In this document: piece by piece, positions 50,328 to 59,217 of the stretch | Position numbering within the stretch: the stretch's first letter is position 1 | Layout of the letters: each line of letters begins with the position of its first letter | Source of the DNA: Thermobifida alba | GTDB taxonomy: Bacteria > Actinomycetota > Actinomycetes > Streptosporangiales > Streptosporangiaceae | Assembly: GCF_023208015.1 (NCBI RefSeq) | Contig: NZ_CP051627.1 | Location: forward strand, 248,001 to 312,000 | Length of the DNA stretch: 64,000 bases | Direction of reading: 5' to 3' | Notes under the pieces: generated by a model | What the model saw: only the letters and a program-made list of their open reading frames with translations | The model's database searches: none | What the model was told of the DNA's origin: nothing | Made by a program: the position numbers and the translations under genes

Positions 50328-50883
50328 GGCGCACCCCCCGCCGGCCGGAGGCCAGGACGAGGGCGCAGGCCGCCAGGACGCCGACCGCCAGCGCCGTGGG
50401 CAGCGCGGCGGAGCCGGCCGGGTCGGCCGTGCGGTGCAGGCCGCCGCCCCCCGAGTCCGGCGCGCCGCTCGGGGTGGGCCCCGCCGGCGGGCCGGCGAGG
50501 TCCGCCGACGCGTCCGGCGCGCCGTCCGGGGCGCCGTCCGGCGCGACCACGGTGACGCCGGAGTACAGCATCCGGCTGGAGTCGGCGGACCCGCACTCCG
50601 CCCTCACCTGGTACTGGCCGGGCTCCAGGTCCGCGTCCAGGGCGAAGTGCTCCTCGGAGTCCGCGGCCCCGTCCAGCGCGACCCGCGAGACCTCCGAGAA
50701 CGCGGGCGAGGTGTACTCCACCCACTGGGCCCCGCCGGCGCAGGAGGCCCGCACGGCGACCGTGGACCCCGGTTCCGCCTTCGGCGGGAACACCGTGACG
50801 GCGTCGTCGGCGGACGCCGGTCCGGTCCCCGCGGCCAGGACCACGGCCACGGCCGCGATCGCGAACGCTGTCCGCACTCTCAT
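50317..50883 (-). CDS. Secreted surface protein, probable sortase partner
   Basis: A 188-residue protein with a signal peptide (VRTAFAIAAVAVVLAAGTG, cut near ASA). A single immunoglobulin-like beta domain follows (VFPPKAEPGSTVAVRASCAG to SGVTVVAP), a Pro/Gly/Asp-rich stalk, then a C-terminal helix LPTALAVGVLAACALVLASG with RRGVRRGR. A membrane helix and basic tail fit a sortase-type cell-wall signal, but no clear LPxTG is visible; PTPSGAP/ADPAGSA precede the helix. It overlaps the sortase gene. Gene start ATG after GAGGGAGCGG. Confidence 0.75.
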   Translation of the reverse strand: MRVRTAFAIAAVAVVLAAGTGPASADDAVTVFPPKAEPGSTVAVRASCAGGAQWVEYTSPAFSEVSRVALDGAADSEEHFALDADLEPGQYQVRAECGSADSSRMLYSGVTVVAPDGAPDGAPDASADLAGPPAGPTPSGAPDSGGGGLHRTADPAGSAALPTALAVGVLAACALVLASGRRGVRRGR

Positions 50884-51058
50884 GTTCCGCTCCCTCGCTG
50901 ACGGGTCGCCGATGCCACACAGGAAACATCGCAGAGGGTCGGACATCTGTGACGTAAAGTGACGGGTGGTTGTGTAGTTTTTGCCCGATCTTTTCGGGTT
51001 TCGACAGCTGACTTTCGGCGGTGGTCGGCCCCCCGTACCCCGGACTAGCGTCGCCTCC

Positions 51059-52426
51059 ATGAGGTTGTCGACCACGGGACTGCGCGACGTCAGAAAGGCC
51101 CTCCGCCCCGCCGGGGACTGGTCCACCCGGCGCGCGCGGATCGAGGACGCCCTGCTCGTCCTCGTCCTGGCCCCGGTGTTCGCCCTGGCGGCCGTCGGCG
51201 CGCGCTGGGAGCTGTGGCAGCAGGCACAGACCGCCCCGGTCGTCGCCGAGGCCGCCGCGGCGGTCCTGGCCCTGCTCGGCATCGTGCTGCTGGCCCGCCC
51301 CTACCCGCTGGCCGCGCTCGCCGCCGCGTTCCTGGGACTGGCGTGGCTGCCCGTCTTCGCACTGCTCACCGTGGTCACCGCCTACCTGGTGGGCAGCCGC
51401 ACCCCGCACTCGCGGGCCACCACGGTCGTCTTCGCGCTGATCGGCGCGGGCGTCGTCCTGCAGGTCGTCCTGGCCCACCCCGCCGCGGCGACGGGCTGGT
51501 TCCGGGCGGTCACGCTCCTCACGTTCCACCTCCTGTTCCCGTGGGTGGTCGGCAAGTACCGGCGCCAGCGCGCGGCACTGGCCACCGCGGGCTGGGAACT
51601 GGCCGAGCACCTGGAACGGGAGCAGCGCATCGTCGCCGACCGGGCCCGGCTGCGCGAACGCTCCCGCATCGCCCAGGACATGCACGACTCCCTCGGCCAC
51701 GAGCTGAGCCTGATCGCCCTGCGCGCGGCCGCGCTGGAGGTCGCCCCCGGCGCGGACGCGCACGTCCGGCAGGCCGCGCGGGACCTGCGGGAGAACGCCG
51801 CCGCGGCCACCGAGCGGCTGCGCGAGATCATCGGGGTGCTGCGCGACGACGCCGACCCCGCCCCGGTGCGGCCCGCGGGCGAGGACGTGGCCGCCCTGGT
51901 GGACCGCGCCCGCGCCGCCGGCATGGCCGTGACCCTCCTGCGCCGGGGACCCGTCCCGCCGCTGTCGGAGATGGCCGACCGCGCCGTGTACCGGGTCGTC
52001 CAGGAGGCCCTGACCAACGCCGGCAGGCACGCCCCCGGGGCGGCGGTCACCGTCCGGCTGGACCACGCCCCCGACCGGGTGGAGGTGCGGGTGGTCAACG
52101 ACCCGCCGCCCGGGCCCGCGGCGGCGCCGGCCGGCGGCGGACACGGGCTGATCGGACTGCGCGAGCGGGTCCGCCTGGCCGGCGGGGTCCTGCGGGCCGG
52201 CGAGCACGCGGGAGGATGGCGGGTCGAGGCCCGCCTGCCCGCCCTGGGCAGGGACCTCGACGGCCGGCGGGAGCAGCCGCCCGCCGAGCCGGCCGAACGC
52301 AGCCGCACCTCCCGCTACTACCGCCAGGTCCGCGACCGGGTGCGCGGGGGACTCGTCGCGTTCGTGGCGCTGCCCTGCGCCGGGGCCGCGGTGCTCGCGG
52401 CCATCGTCCTGCTGGACAGCCTGTGA
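51059..52426 (+). CDS. NarL-type sensor histidine kinase
   Basis: A 455-residue membrane kinase. Four to five N-terminal helices (LLVLVLAPVFALAAVGARW to LLTFHLLFPWVVG) precede the HisKA_3 domain: RIAQDMHDSLGHELSLIALR, with the phosphorylated His near 208. The ATPase domain has VVQEALTNAGRHAPG (N-box) and GGHGLIGLRERVRLAGG. An unusual last helix (GGLVAFVALPCAGAAVLAAI) adds a C-terminal membrane anchor. The likely response regulator is convergent to it, 34 bp away. Confidence 0.88.
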   Translation: MRLSTTGLRDVRKALRPAGDWSTRRARIEDALLVLVLAPVFALAAVGARWELWQQAQTAPVVAEAAAAVLALLGIVLLARPYPLAALAAAFLGLAWLPVFALLTVVTAYLVGSRTPHSRATTVVFALIGAGVVLQVVLAHPAAATGWFRAVTLLTFHLLFPWVVGKYRRQRAALATAGWELAEHLEREQRIVADRARLRERSRIAQDMHDSLGHELSLIALRAAALEVAPGADAHVRQAARDLRENAAAATERLREIIGVLRDDADPAPVRPAGEDVAALVDRARAAGMAVTLLRRGPVPPLSEMADRAVYRVVQEALTNAGRHAPGAAVTVRLDHAPDRVEVRVVNDPPPGPAAAPAGGGHGLIGLRERVRLAGGVLRAGEHAGGWRVEARLPALGRDLDGRREQPPAEPAERSRTSRYYRQVRDRVRGGLVAFVALPCAGAAVLAAIVLLDSL

Positions 52427-52460
52427 ACCGCCCCGGCGCGGACGTGCGGCGGTCCGGGGC

Positions 52461-53117
52461 CTAGCGCCCGTCGGCCAGCCCCGCCTCGTGGGCCAGGATC
52501 GCGGCCTGCACCCGGTTGCGGACGTCCAGGCGGTTCAGGATCGTGCTGACGTAGCTCTTGACCGTGCCCTCCGTCAGGAACAGGCGGCGGGCGATCTCGG
52601 CGTTGGACAGCCCGGCCCCCACCAGAGCCAGCACCTCGCGCTCCCGGCCGGTGAGCGCCGCGACGCGGCGGCGCGCCCGGTCGGCGCGCGCCAGCCGGTC
52701 GCCGCTGAGCTCGGTGATGACCCGCTGGGCCACCCGGGGCGACAGGAACGCCGCGCCGTCGGCGATCGCGCGCACCCCCGCGATCAGCTCGTGCGGGTCC
52801 CCCGACTTGAGCAGGAAGCCGGACGCGCCGTCGGCCAGGGCGCGGGCGATGTAGGCGTCCTCCCCGAAGGTGGTGAGGACGGCCACCGCGGTCCGGGGCA
52901 CGGCCCTGCGGATCTCGGCGACCGCGGCCAGGCCGTCCAGCCGGGGCATGCGGATGTCGAGCAGCGCCACGTGGGGCCGGTGCGACCGGGCCAGCGCGAC
53001 GGCCTCGTGCCCGTCGGCGGCCTCGGCGACCACCTCGATGCCGGGGTCCGCGCTGAGGATGGCGCGCACCCCGGCCCGGACCGTCGCCTCGTCGTCGGCC
53101 AGCAGTACTCGGATCAC
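52461..53117 (-). CDS. NarL/FixJ response regulator
   Basis: A 218-residue protein. The receiver domain has LLADDEATVRAGVRAIL, the phospho-Asp in VALLDIRMPRLDG near 54 and SGFLLKSGDP (Lys). The C-terminal LuxR-type HTH is LTGREREVLALVGAGLSNAE and GTVKSYVSTILNRLDVRNRV. Probably phosphorylated by the kinase at 51059. GTG start. On the same strand as the ABC exporter upstream, which it may control. Confidence 0.9.
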   Translation of the reverse strand: MIRVLLADDEATVRAGVRAILSADPGIEVVAEAADGHEAVALARSHRPHVALLDIRMPRLDGLAAVAEIRRAVPRTAVAVLTTFGEDAYIARALADGASGFLLKSGDPHELIAGVRAIADGAAFLSPRVAQRVITELSGDRLARADRARRRVAALTGREREVLALVGAGLSNAEIARRLFLTEGTVKSYVSTILNRLDVRNRVQAAILAHEAGLADGR

Positions 53118-53165
53118 CCGGCTCCTCCGTCCTCCCGTCCCGGCAGCGGCTGCCCCCTCGACGCT

Positions 53166-53210
53166 AGCGGCTGCCGCCCCCGCGACGCGGTCGCGGGGGC
53201 GGCAGCCGCT
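53166..53210 (-). terminator. 21-bp perfect stem at the end of the ABC permease gene
   Basis: AGCGGCTGCCGCCCCCGCGAC at 53166-53186 pairs with 53190-53210, loop GCG. It touches the permease stop codon and separates the exporter from the response regulator gene. Confidence 0.8.
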
Positions 53211-53992
53211 CAGGCGTCCCGGCCGCGCAGCGCCGCGTACCCCACGGCCAGCCCGCCCGCGGCCCAGCAGACCATGAACAGGGCCGACAGCGCGGGGGAG
53301 TGCGGGACGTCCACCCCCGAGGTGAGGACCTGCCCCAGCGGGGTGGGGGTGTAGTCGACGACCTCCAGCAGCCTCCGGCTGCCGATGATCTGCGCGAGCA
53401 GGGGGACGCCCACCAGCAGGCCGATGGCGCCCGTCACCGTGCCCGCGGTGCTGCGCAGCGCCGCACCGGCCCCCAGGACCAGCAGCGCCAGCGGAGCGAG
53501 GAACAGGCCGGGCCCCAGCAGGGCGTGGAACAGGCCGGAGGCGCTCACCTCCAGCGCGTCGCCGAAGTACCAGGCGGTCACCGCGAGGGAGACCAGGCCG
53601 ATCAGGACCCCGGCCAGCAGGGCCACCACCGCGGTCACCACGGCCTTGGCCGCCAGCAGGACGCCCCGGCGCGGCACGGCGGTCAGCGTGGTGCGGGCCG
53701 CGCCGGCGGCGTACTCTCCGGTGACGACCAGCGAGGCCAGGGCGACCAGGGCGAACTGGGGCAGCAGGGTCGCCATCTGGGTCAGGGCCTGGGCGTCGAT
53801 CCGCGTCGCGCCCCCGGAGTGCAGGATGGACTCCGCGCCCATCACGCAGGTGCCCGCCGCCAGGACCAGCGCCGCGGCCAGGCACGTCCAGGTGGACCGC
53901 AGGCCCCACAGCTTGGTCCACTCGGCGGCCAGGGCGCCGGGGAGACCGCCGCCCGCGCGCGCCGTCCCGGTCCGCGCCGTCGTGTTCGCCAT
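53210..53992 (-). CDS. ABC transporter permease (ABC-2 type)
   Basis: A 260-residue membrane protein with six helices: LAAEWTKLWGLRSTWTCLAA start, ALVALASLVVTGEYAAGAAR, TALTAVPRRG and a final SALFMVCWAAGGLAVGYAAL. This is the NatB/ABC-2 exporter layout. Starts 1 bp after the ATPase stop. Cargo unknown; possibly antibiotic or lipid. Confidence 0.88.
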   Translation of the reverse strand: MANTTARTGTARAGGGLPGALAAEWTKLWGLRSTWTCLAAALVLAAGTCVMGAESILHSGGATRIDAQALTQMATLLPQFALVALASLVVTGEYAAGAARTTLTAVPRRGVLLAAKAVVTAVVALLAGVLIGLVSLAVTAWYFGDALEVSASGLFHALLGPGLFLAPLALLVLGAGAALRSTAGTVTGAIGLLVGVPLLAQIIGSRRLLEVVDYTPTPLGQVLTSGVDVPHSPALSALFMVCWAAGGLAVGYAALRGRDA

Positions 53993-53993
53993 G

Positions 53994-54923
53994 TCAGACT
54001 CCCGTTCCGTTCCGGTCCGCCGTGGCGGCGGAGTACTCGACGCTGGAGGCGGTCAGCTCCAGGTACGCCTCCTCCAGGGACACCGGCCGGGGGCTCAGCT
54101 CGTGCAGCACGACCCCCTCCCGGTGGGCCAGCCCGCCGATGTGCTCGGCGCTCAGCCCGGTGACGAGCAGCTCGTCGGCGGCGCCCTGCTCCACCAGGGC
54201 GCCCTCGGCGGCCAGCCGCCCGCCCAGCAGGGACGCCTGCGGGCTGCGCACCCGCACCGCGTGGCCCGAACCGGCCGCGACCACCTCGGCGACGGGGGCG
54301 TCGGCGATCAGCCGCCCCCGGCCGAGCACCACCAGCTGGTCGGCGGTGGCCTGCATCTCGCTCATCAGGTGGCTGGAGACGAACACGGTGCGCCCCTCGG
54401 CGGCCAGCGACCGCATGAGGCGCCGCACCCAGCGCACCCCGTCCGGGTCCAGGCCGTTGACCGGCTCGTCGAACAGCAGCACGGCCGGATCGCCCAGCAG
54501 CGCGGCGGCGATGCCCAGGCGCTGCCCCATCCCCAGGGAGAAGGAGCCGGTGCGGCGGTCGGCCACCTCGGTCAGGCCCACGGTCTCCAGCACCTCGGCC
54601 ACCCGGGAGACGGGCAGGCCGTTGCTGCGCGCGAGCGCCGTGAGGTGGGTGCGGGCGGTGAGGCCCGGGTGCACGGCCCTGGCGTCCAGCAGCGCGCCCA
54701 CCTCGCGCAGCGGGTGGCGCAGGGCGGCGTAGGGGCGGCCGCCCACCAGGGCGCTGCCGCTGGTGGGGCGGTCCAGTCCCAGGACCATCCGCATCGTGGT
54801 GCTCTTGCCCGCCCCGTTGGGGCCGAGGAACCCGGTGACCCTGCCGGGCAGGACGTCCAGGGTCAGGTCGTCCACGACGGTCTTGGCGCCGTAGCGCTTG
54901 GTCAGTCCGCGCAGGCTGATCAC
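53994..54923 (-). CDS. ABC transporter ATP-binding protein
   Basis: A 309-residue ATPase: GFLGPNGAGKSTTMRMVLGL (Walker A), FSLGMGQRLGIAAALLGDPA (signature), VLLFDEPVNGLDPDGVRWVR (Walker B) and VFVSSHLMSEM (H-loop). The C-terminal region resembles drug- or bacitracin-type exporter ATPases. GTG start. It pairs with the permease at 53210. Confidence 0.92.
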   Translation of the reverse strand: MISLRGLTKRYGAKTVVDDLTLDVLPGRVTGFLGPNGAGKSTTMRMVLGLDRPTSGSALVGGRPYAALRHPLREVGALLDARAVHPGLTARTHLTALARSNGLPVSRVAEVLETVGLTEVADRRTGSFSLGMGQRLGIAAALLGDPAVLLFDEPVNGLDPDGVRWVRRLMRSLAAEGRTVFVSSHLMSEMQATADQLVVLGRGRLIADAPVAEVVAAGSGHAVRVRSPQASLLGGRLAAEGALVEQGAADELLVTGLSAEHIGGLAHREGVVLHELSPRPVSLEEAYLELTASSVEYSAATADRNGTGV

Positions 54924-55153
54924 GTGCTCTCCTCCGTCCTCGGGTGTGCGGTCCCGACGCTACGGAGCGCGGGCCGGGCGCCGCATCCGGCGACCGGCAG
55001 GAGCGGCCCCTGACTTTCGGCAGGGAGGGCGGCCGGCGGGACGGGCGTGGGTCCCCGGCCGGGGGCCGCCGGACGGGTAGATTCGCGCAGGAACGGGCAT
55101 CCTCGGGGTGCCGCCGGAGGGGCGGGGACACGCGGCAGGAGGAGGAGACGCCG

Positions 55154-55813
55154 ATGGCCCGACTGCTGTTCGAGCTGGCCGGGGAGTGGAAGCGGCTGGC
55201 CGGGCCGGGAGAGGGGGCCGCGTCGGTGGGCGCCGAACTGCTCGCCCGGTGGGCCGAGCCGCACCGCCGCTACCACACGCTCGACCACCTCAAGGCGGTG
55301 CTGGCCGCCGTGGCGGAGCTCGCCGACGCCGCCCGCGACGTCGACCTGGTGCGCTACGCCGCCTGGTTCCACGACGCGGTGTACCGGGGGGAGCCCGGCG
55401 CGGACGAGGAGAACAGCGCCCAGCTCGCGGAACTGCTGCTGCCCTCGTGCGGACTGGACGCGGACCGGGTCGCCGAGGTGGCCCGGCTGGTGCGGACCAC
55501 CGCCGACCACGCCCCGGCCCCGGGCGACGCCGACGCCGAGGTGCTGTGCGACGCCGACCTGGCGGTCCTGGCCGCGGACGAGGCGGAGTACGCCGCCTAC
55601 GCCGCGGCGGTGCGCGAGGAGTACGCGCACGTGGGCGACGTGGACTTCGCGCGGGGCCGCACCGCGGTGCTGCGCGAGCTGCTGGCCGCGCCGCGCCTGT
55701 ACCGCACGGCGCGGGGCCGCGAGCGGTGGGAGGAGCGCGCCCGGGCCAACCTGGAGGCCGAGATCGCCCGGCTAGCGGAGCAGGCGGCGGGGCTTGCGCC
55801 GTCGCAGCCCTGA
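55154..55813 (+). CDS. HD-domain protein (predicted metal-dependent hydrolase)
   Basis: A 219-residue protein. PHRRYHTLDHLKAVLAAVAE gives the first His, YAAWFHDAVYRGE the HD pair, and VLCDADLAVLAADEAEY the last Asp. Such proteins may be nucleotidases or phosphohydrolases; the substrate is unknown. GGAGGAGAC precedes the ATG. Its 3' end overlaps the convergent DUF4031 gene by 42 bp. Confidence 0.82.
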   Translation: MARLLFELAGEWKRLAGPGEGAASVGAELLARWAEPHRRYHTLDHLKAVLAAVAELADAARDVDLVRYAAWFHDAVYRGEPGADEENSAQLAELLLPSCGLDADRVAEVARLVRTTADHAPAPGDADAEVLCDADLAVLAADEAEYAAYAAAVREEYAHVGDVDFARGRTAVLRELLAAPRLYRTARGRERWEERARANLEAEIARLAEQAAGLAPSQP

Positions 55814-56047
55814 GGCGTGCAGGCGCGCCACGAGCGTGCGGCTCGACACCGGCAGCGCCCCCAGGTCCAGCGCCCTGGCGTAGAGCGTCTCGGGCACGTC
55901 GTAGTGGTCCCGGTCGAAGGCGCGCTCCGGCACCCCGAGGGCGCGGGCGAACGCGTGCAGCTCCGCGTAGGAGGAGTCGCTGACCAGGTGGGACCAGAGC
56001 AGGCCGCGCGGCCCCGGCCACGCGGGCGGATCGATGAGGACGCTCAC
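55772..56047 (-). CDS. DUF4031 protein
   Basis: A 91-residue protein with the full DUF4031 layout: MSVLIDPPAWPGPRGLLWSH, SDSSYAELHAFARALGVPER and FDRDHYDVPE. The function is unknown. It ends in a basic RRRKPRRLLR tail. It overlaps the HD gene at the 3' end. Confidence 0.82.
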   Translation of the reverse strand: MSVLIDPPAWPGPRGLLWSHLVSDSSYAELHAFARALGVPERAFDRDHYDVPETLYARALDLGALPVSSRTLVARLHASGLRRRKPRRLLR

Positions 56048-56057
56048 CGCACCGAGG

Positions 56058-56507
56058 CTACCGGTCGGCCGCCGCGGGGGTGACCGCCCGCCAGCCGACC
56101 GGGGAGGACAGCACCATCGTGGAGGAGGGGCGGCCGTGCTCGGCGAGGTCGTCGATGAGCCGTTCGAAGCGCTCCATCGACGGCACGCCCACGAGCAGCA
56201 CGCAGCAGGCGTCGCCGGTGACCCGGTGCAGCTGCAGGATCTCCGGGCGGGCCAGCGCCGCCTCGTCGCGCAGCAGGCACAGCGGCCCGTAGCAGCCCAT
56301 CTGCACCAGGGCGACCACCGGCAGGCCCACGGCGGACAGGTCGACGTGGGCGTGGTAGCCGGTGATCACGCCGCGCTCCTCCAGGCGGCGCACCCGTTCG
56401 GCGACGGCCGGGGGCGACAGCGCCACCCGGCGGGAGAGCTCGTTGTAGGAGAGGCGGCCGTCCTCCTGCAGCTCGGTGAGGATCCGCCAGTCCACCGCAT
56501 CCACCAT
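56058..56507 (-). CDS. Lrp/AsnC-family regulator
   Basis: A 149-residue protein. DAVDWRILTELQEDGRLSYN and ELSRRVALSPPAVAERVRRL form the HTH; the RAM ligand domain follows (VDLSAVGLPVVALVQMGCYG, VTGDACCVLLVGVPSMERFE). It is divergent from the tryptophan dioxygenase and kynureninase genes with 150 bp between, so it probably senses tryptophan or kynurenine and controls them. Confidence 0.88.
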   Translation of the reverse strand: MVDAVDWRILTELQEDGRLSYNELSRRVALSPPAVAERVRRLEERGVITGYHAHVDLSAVGLPVVALVQMGCYGPLCLLRDEAALARPEILQLHRVTGDACCVLLVGVPSMERFERLIDDLAEHGRPSSTMVLSSPVGWRAVTPAAADR

Positions 56508-56657
56508 GGTTGCCGATCATAAGGGAAAAACGGGAAACGCCTTCGATTGTGCGGCCGAAAGGCCCGAATTGCCTTTTATTTCTCCTTCCCGGGCGGCCGG
56601 GTCGGCGGCATCCTGGAGACCTGCCAGGACCCGCCCCGTCCCCGGGAGGTGACCCCC

Positions 56658-57518
56658 GTGCCCTCGTCCGCCGCCCTCTCCCGCCAGGAGCGCGCCGAGC
56701 GCAACCGCGGCCGCCCCACCCTCGCCTTCGACGGCACCACCCCCTACGCCCGCTACGGCGCCATCGACACCCTGCTGTCGCTGCAGCGGCCCGCCACCGA
56801 CGAGCCCGCCGAGACCTCGTTCATCATCGCCACACAGGTCATGGAACTGCTGTTCACGCTCGTCCGGCACGAGTGGGAGCGGGCCCGCGACGCGCTGGAC
56901 GCCGACGACGTGCCCGCCGCGCTGGCCGCGCTGCGCCGCGGCCACGGCGCCCAGGACGTGCTGGTCGACTCCTGGGAGCTGCTGGCCACGCTGACGCCCA
57001 CCGAGTTCAACCGGTTCCGCGACCACCTGGGCGAGGCCTCCGGGTTCCAGTCGTACAGCTACCGCCACCTGGAGTTCCTGCTCGGCAACAAGTCCGCGGC
57101 CATGATCCGGCCGCACCGCGCCGACCCGCGGGCCGGCGCGCGGCTGCGGCGCGCGCTGGGCGAGCCGAGCCTGTACGACGCGGCGCTGCGGCTGCTGCAC
57201 CGGCGCGGCCTGCCGGTGCCCGCCGAACGGGTGGAGCGCGACTGGACCCTCCCGGTCGAGCCGCACCCGCAGGTGGTGCGCGCCTGGGAGCTGGTCTACG
57301 CCGACGACCGGCCCGGCAACGAGCTGCTGGCCCTGGCCGAGGCCCTGCTCGACACCGCCGAACGGGTGACCCGCTGGCGGCACCGCCACCTGATGGCGGT
57401 CAAGCGCACCCTGGGCGCCAAACCGGGAACCGGCGGGTCCTCCGGTCTGCGATGGTTGAGCGGGAACGTCCAGCAGGACGTCTTCCCCGAGCTCTGGCAG
57501 CTGCGCACCGGGATCTGA
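56658..57518 (+). CDS. kynA: Tryptophan 2,3-dioxygenase
   Basis: A 286-residue protein. Family signs are PYARYGAIDTLLSLQRPATD, FIIATQVMELLFTLVRHEWE, FNRFRDHLGEASGFQSYSYR and the heme-side TERVTRWRHRHLMAVKRTLG with GTGGSSGLRWL. It opens the indole ring of L-tryptophan to N-formylkynurenine. The GTG at 56658 lies 8 bp after GGGAGG and is preferred over 56649 or the frame back to 56547. Kynureninase follows 41 bp later. Confidence 0.9.
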   Translation: MPSSAALSRQERAERNRGRPTLAFDGTTPYARYGAIDTLLSLQRPATDEPAETSFIIATQVMELLFTLVRHEWERARDALDADDVPAALAALRRGHGAQDVLVDSWELLATLTPTEFNRFRDHLGEASGFQSYSYRHLEFLLGNKSAAMIRPHRADPRAGARLRRALGEPSLYDAALRLLHRRGLPVPAERVERDWTLPVEPHPQVVRAWELVYADDRPGNELLALAEALLDTAERVTRWRHRHLMAVKRTLGAKPGTGGSSGLRWLSGNVQQDVFPELWQLRTGI

Positions 57519-57559
57519 GCCGTGGACGCACGCCCCGGCGAGTGAAGGAGTCGACAACC

Positions 57560-58801
57560 GTGACCACCCCCATCACCCGTGACGACTGCGCGGCGCGCGA
57601 CGCCGCCGACCCCCTGGCGCCCTTCCGCGACGAGTTCGTCCTCCCCGACGGCGTCGTCTACCTCGACGGCAACTCCCTGGGCGCGCTGCCCCGGGCGACC
57701 CCCGCGCGCGTCGCGGAGCTGGTCGAACGCGAGTGGGGGCAGCGGCTCATCGCCAGCTGGAACGAGGCGGGCTGGTGGGACAAGCCGCGCACGCTGGGCG
57801 CGCTGCTCGCGCCGCTGGTCGGGGCCGGGGCCGACGAGGTCGTGGTGGGCGACGGCACGTCGGCGAACCTGTTCAAGACGCTGGTGGCGGCGCTGCGGCT
57901 GAACCCCGGCCGCCGCGTGGTGGTGGCCGAGGCCGGGAACTTCCCCACCGACCTGTACATCGCCCAGGGCGTGGCGGAGCTGTTCGACGGCGCGAGCGTG
58001 CGCCGGGCCGACGTGGACGACGCCGCCGCGCTGGCCGCCGCGCTGGAGCCCGGCGACGCCGCCGTGGTGCTGCTCAGCCACGTGGACTACCGCACCGGCG
58101 TGCTGCGCGACATGGCCGCCGTCACCGAGCTGGCCCACGCCCACGGCGCGCTCGTGGTGTGGGACCTGTGCCACAGCGTGGGCGCGCTGCCCGTCGAGCT
58201 GTCGCGGGCGGGCGCGGACTTCGCGGTGGGCTGCACCTACAAGTACCTCAACGCCGGTCCCGGCGCGCCCGCCTTCACCTACGTGGCCCGCCGCCACCAC
58301 GAGCGCGCCCGCCAGCCGCTGAGCGGCTGGCACGGGCACGCCCGGCCGTTCGACTTCGCCGGGGAGTACGAGCCCGCGGCCGGGGCGAGCCGGTTCCTCA
58401 GCGGCTCGCAGCCGCTGGTCGCCGCGGCCGCGCTGGAGGCGAGCCTGGAGCTGTGGCAGCGCGTCGACCTCGACCAGGTGCGCGCCAAGAGCCTGGCGCT
58501 GACCGACCTGTTCTTGGAGGTGACCGCGGCGGCGGGGCTGGAGTGCGTGACGCCGCTGGAGCACGCCCGCCGCGGCAGCCAGGTCGCGCTGCGCCACGCG
58601 GACGGCTATGCGATGGTCCAGGCGCTCATCGCCCGCGGCGTCGTCGGGGACTTCCGGGCCCCCGACATCCTGCGCTTCGGCTTCGCCCCGCTGTACCTGC
58701 GCCACGTGGACGTCTACGACGCGGCCACAGCACTGGTGGAGGTCGTCGCCTCGGAGGAGTGGCGCGACCCCCGCTTCGCCCGGCGCGCGCAGGTGACCTG
58801 A
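57560..58801 (+). CDS. kynU: Kynureninase
   Basis: A 413-residue PLP enzyme. YLDGNSLGALPRATPARV is the N-terminal signature, ASWNEAGWWDKPRTLGALLA follows, and the PLP lysine is K228 in CTYKYLNAGPGAPAF. SGWHGHARPFDF and RFLSGSQPLVAAAALEA match the family. It converts kynurenine to anthranilate and alanine. No kynurenine formamidase gene lies beside it, so that step must come from elsewhere. GTG start after GAAGGAG. Confidence 0.92.
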   Translation: MTTPITRDDCAARDAADPLAPFRDEFVLPDGVVYLDGNSLGALPRATPARVAELVEREWGQRLIASWNEAGWWDKPRTLGALLAPLVGAGADEVVVGDGTSANLFKTLVAALRLNPGRRVVVAEAGNFPTDLYIAQGVAELFDGASVRRADVDDAAALAAALEPGDAAVVLLSHVDYRTGVLRDMAAVTELAHAHGALVVWDLCHSVGALPVELSRAGADFAVGCTYKYLNAGPGAPAFTYVARRHHERARQPLSGWHGHARPFDFAGEYEPAAGASRFLSGSQPLVAAAALEASLELWQRVDLDQVRAKSLALTDLFLEVTAAAGLECVTPLEHARRGSQVALRHADGYAMVQALIARGVVGDFRAPDILRFGFAPLYLRHVDVYDAATALVEVVASEEWRDPRFARRAQVT

Positions 58802-58818
58802 GGCACAGAGGGCGTCGA

Positions 58819-58856
58819 CCGTGGGGGCGGTCCGGGGATCCGGGCCGCCCCCACGG
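58819..58856 (+). terminator. Hairpin terminator after kynU
   Basis: CCGTGGGGGCGG at 58819-58830 pairs with CCGCCCCCACGG at 58845-58856, with TCCGG/CCGGG extending the stem inward. Confidence 0.75.
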
Positions 58857-58861
58857 CGTGT

Positions 58862-59217
58862 CCGCACCCCCGCGGGCGTGGCGGGAGGGTCACTTTAGGT
58901 AATTTTACCCTTTTTACTCTTGTTTGGGGTGTTTTGTCGATTAGAGTCCTCGTGACCGGTTTGTAACGAGAGTTTGATCAAACCAGGTCAACCAACCAGC
59001 CCTCTCGCGCGTCCACGGGCGCTCGTGGGGGGTGGAGCCCGCCACGCGGTGCGGAGCACGGCCAGTGCTCCGCCGCCCCCAGAACCGCTGTCTGTGACGG
59101 TGACCGCACAGCGCACGCCCGGCCCCGCGGCCGCGGCGCCCCGCCGCGCTCCCCGCGAGCGCCGGGGCACCACCCAGGGCTCCGCGACCTTCCCGCCGCC
59201 GACCCCTTGGTTCTCTC
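58862..59217 (+). promoter_or_regulatory. Promoter and long structured leader of the double-psi-barrel gene
   Basis: An AT-rich stretch carries TTGTTT at 58920-58925 and TAGAGT at 58942-58947, 16 bp apart, a plausible promoter. Some 260 bases then precede the start codon. The leader holds a 9-bp hairpin GCGGAGCAC/GTGCTCCGC (59051-59059, 59065-59073) flanked by G- and C-runs that could pair. Genes for secreted wall enzymes in actinobacteria often have c-di-AMP riboswitch leaders, but I cannot match that consensus here. Confidence 0.4.

Noticed and set aside
58960-59217. c-di-AMP (ydaO) riboswitch
   Set aside because: The gene type fits, but I could not match the conserved segments by eye; kept only as an uncharacterised leader.
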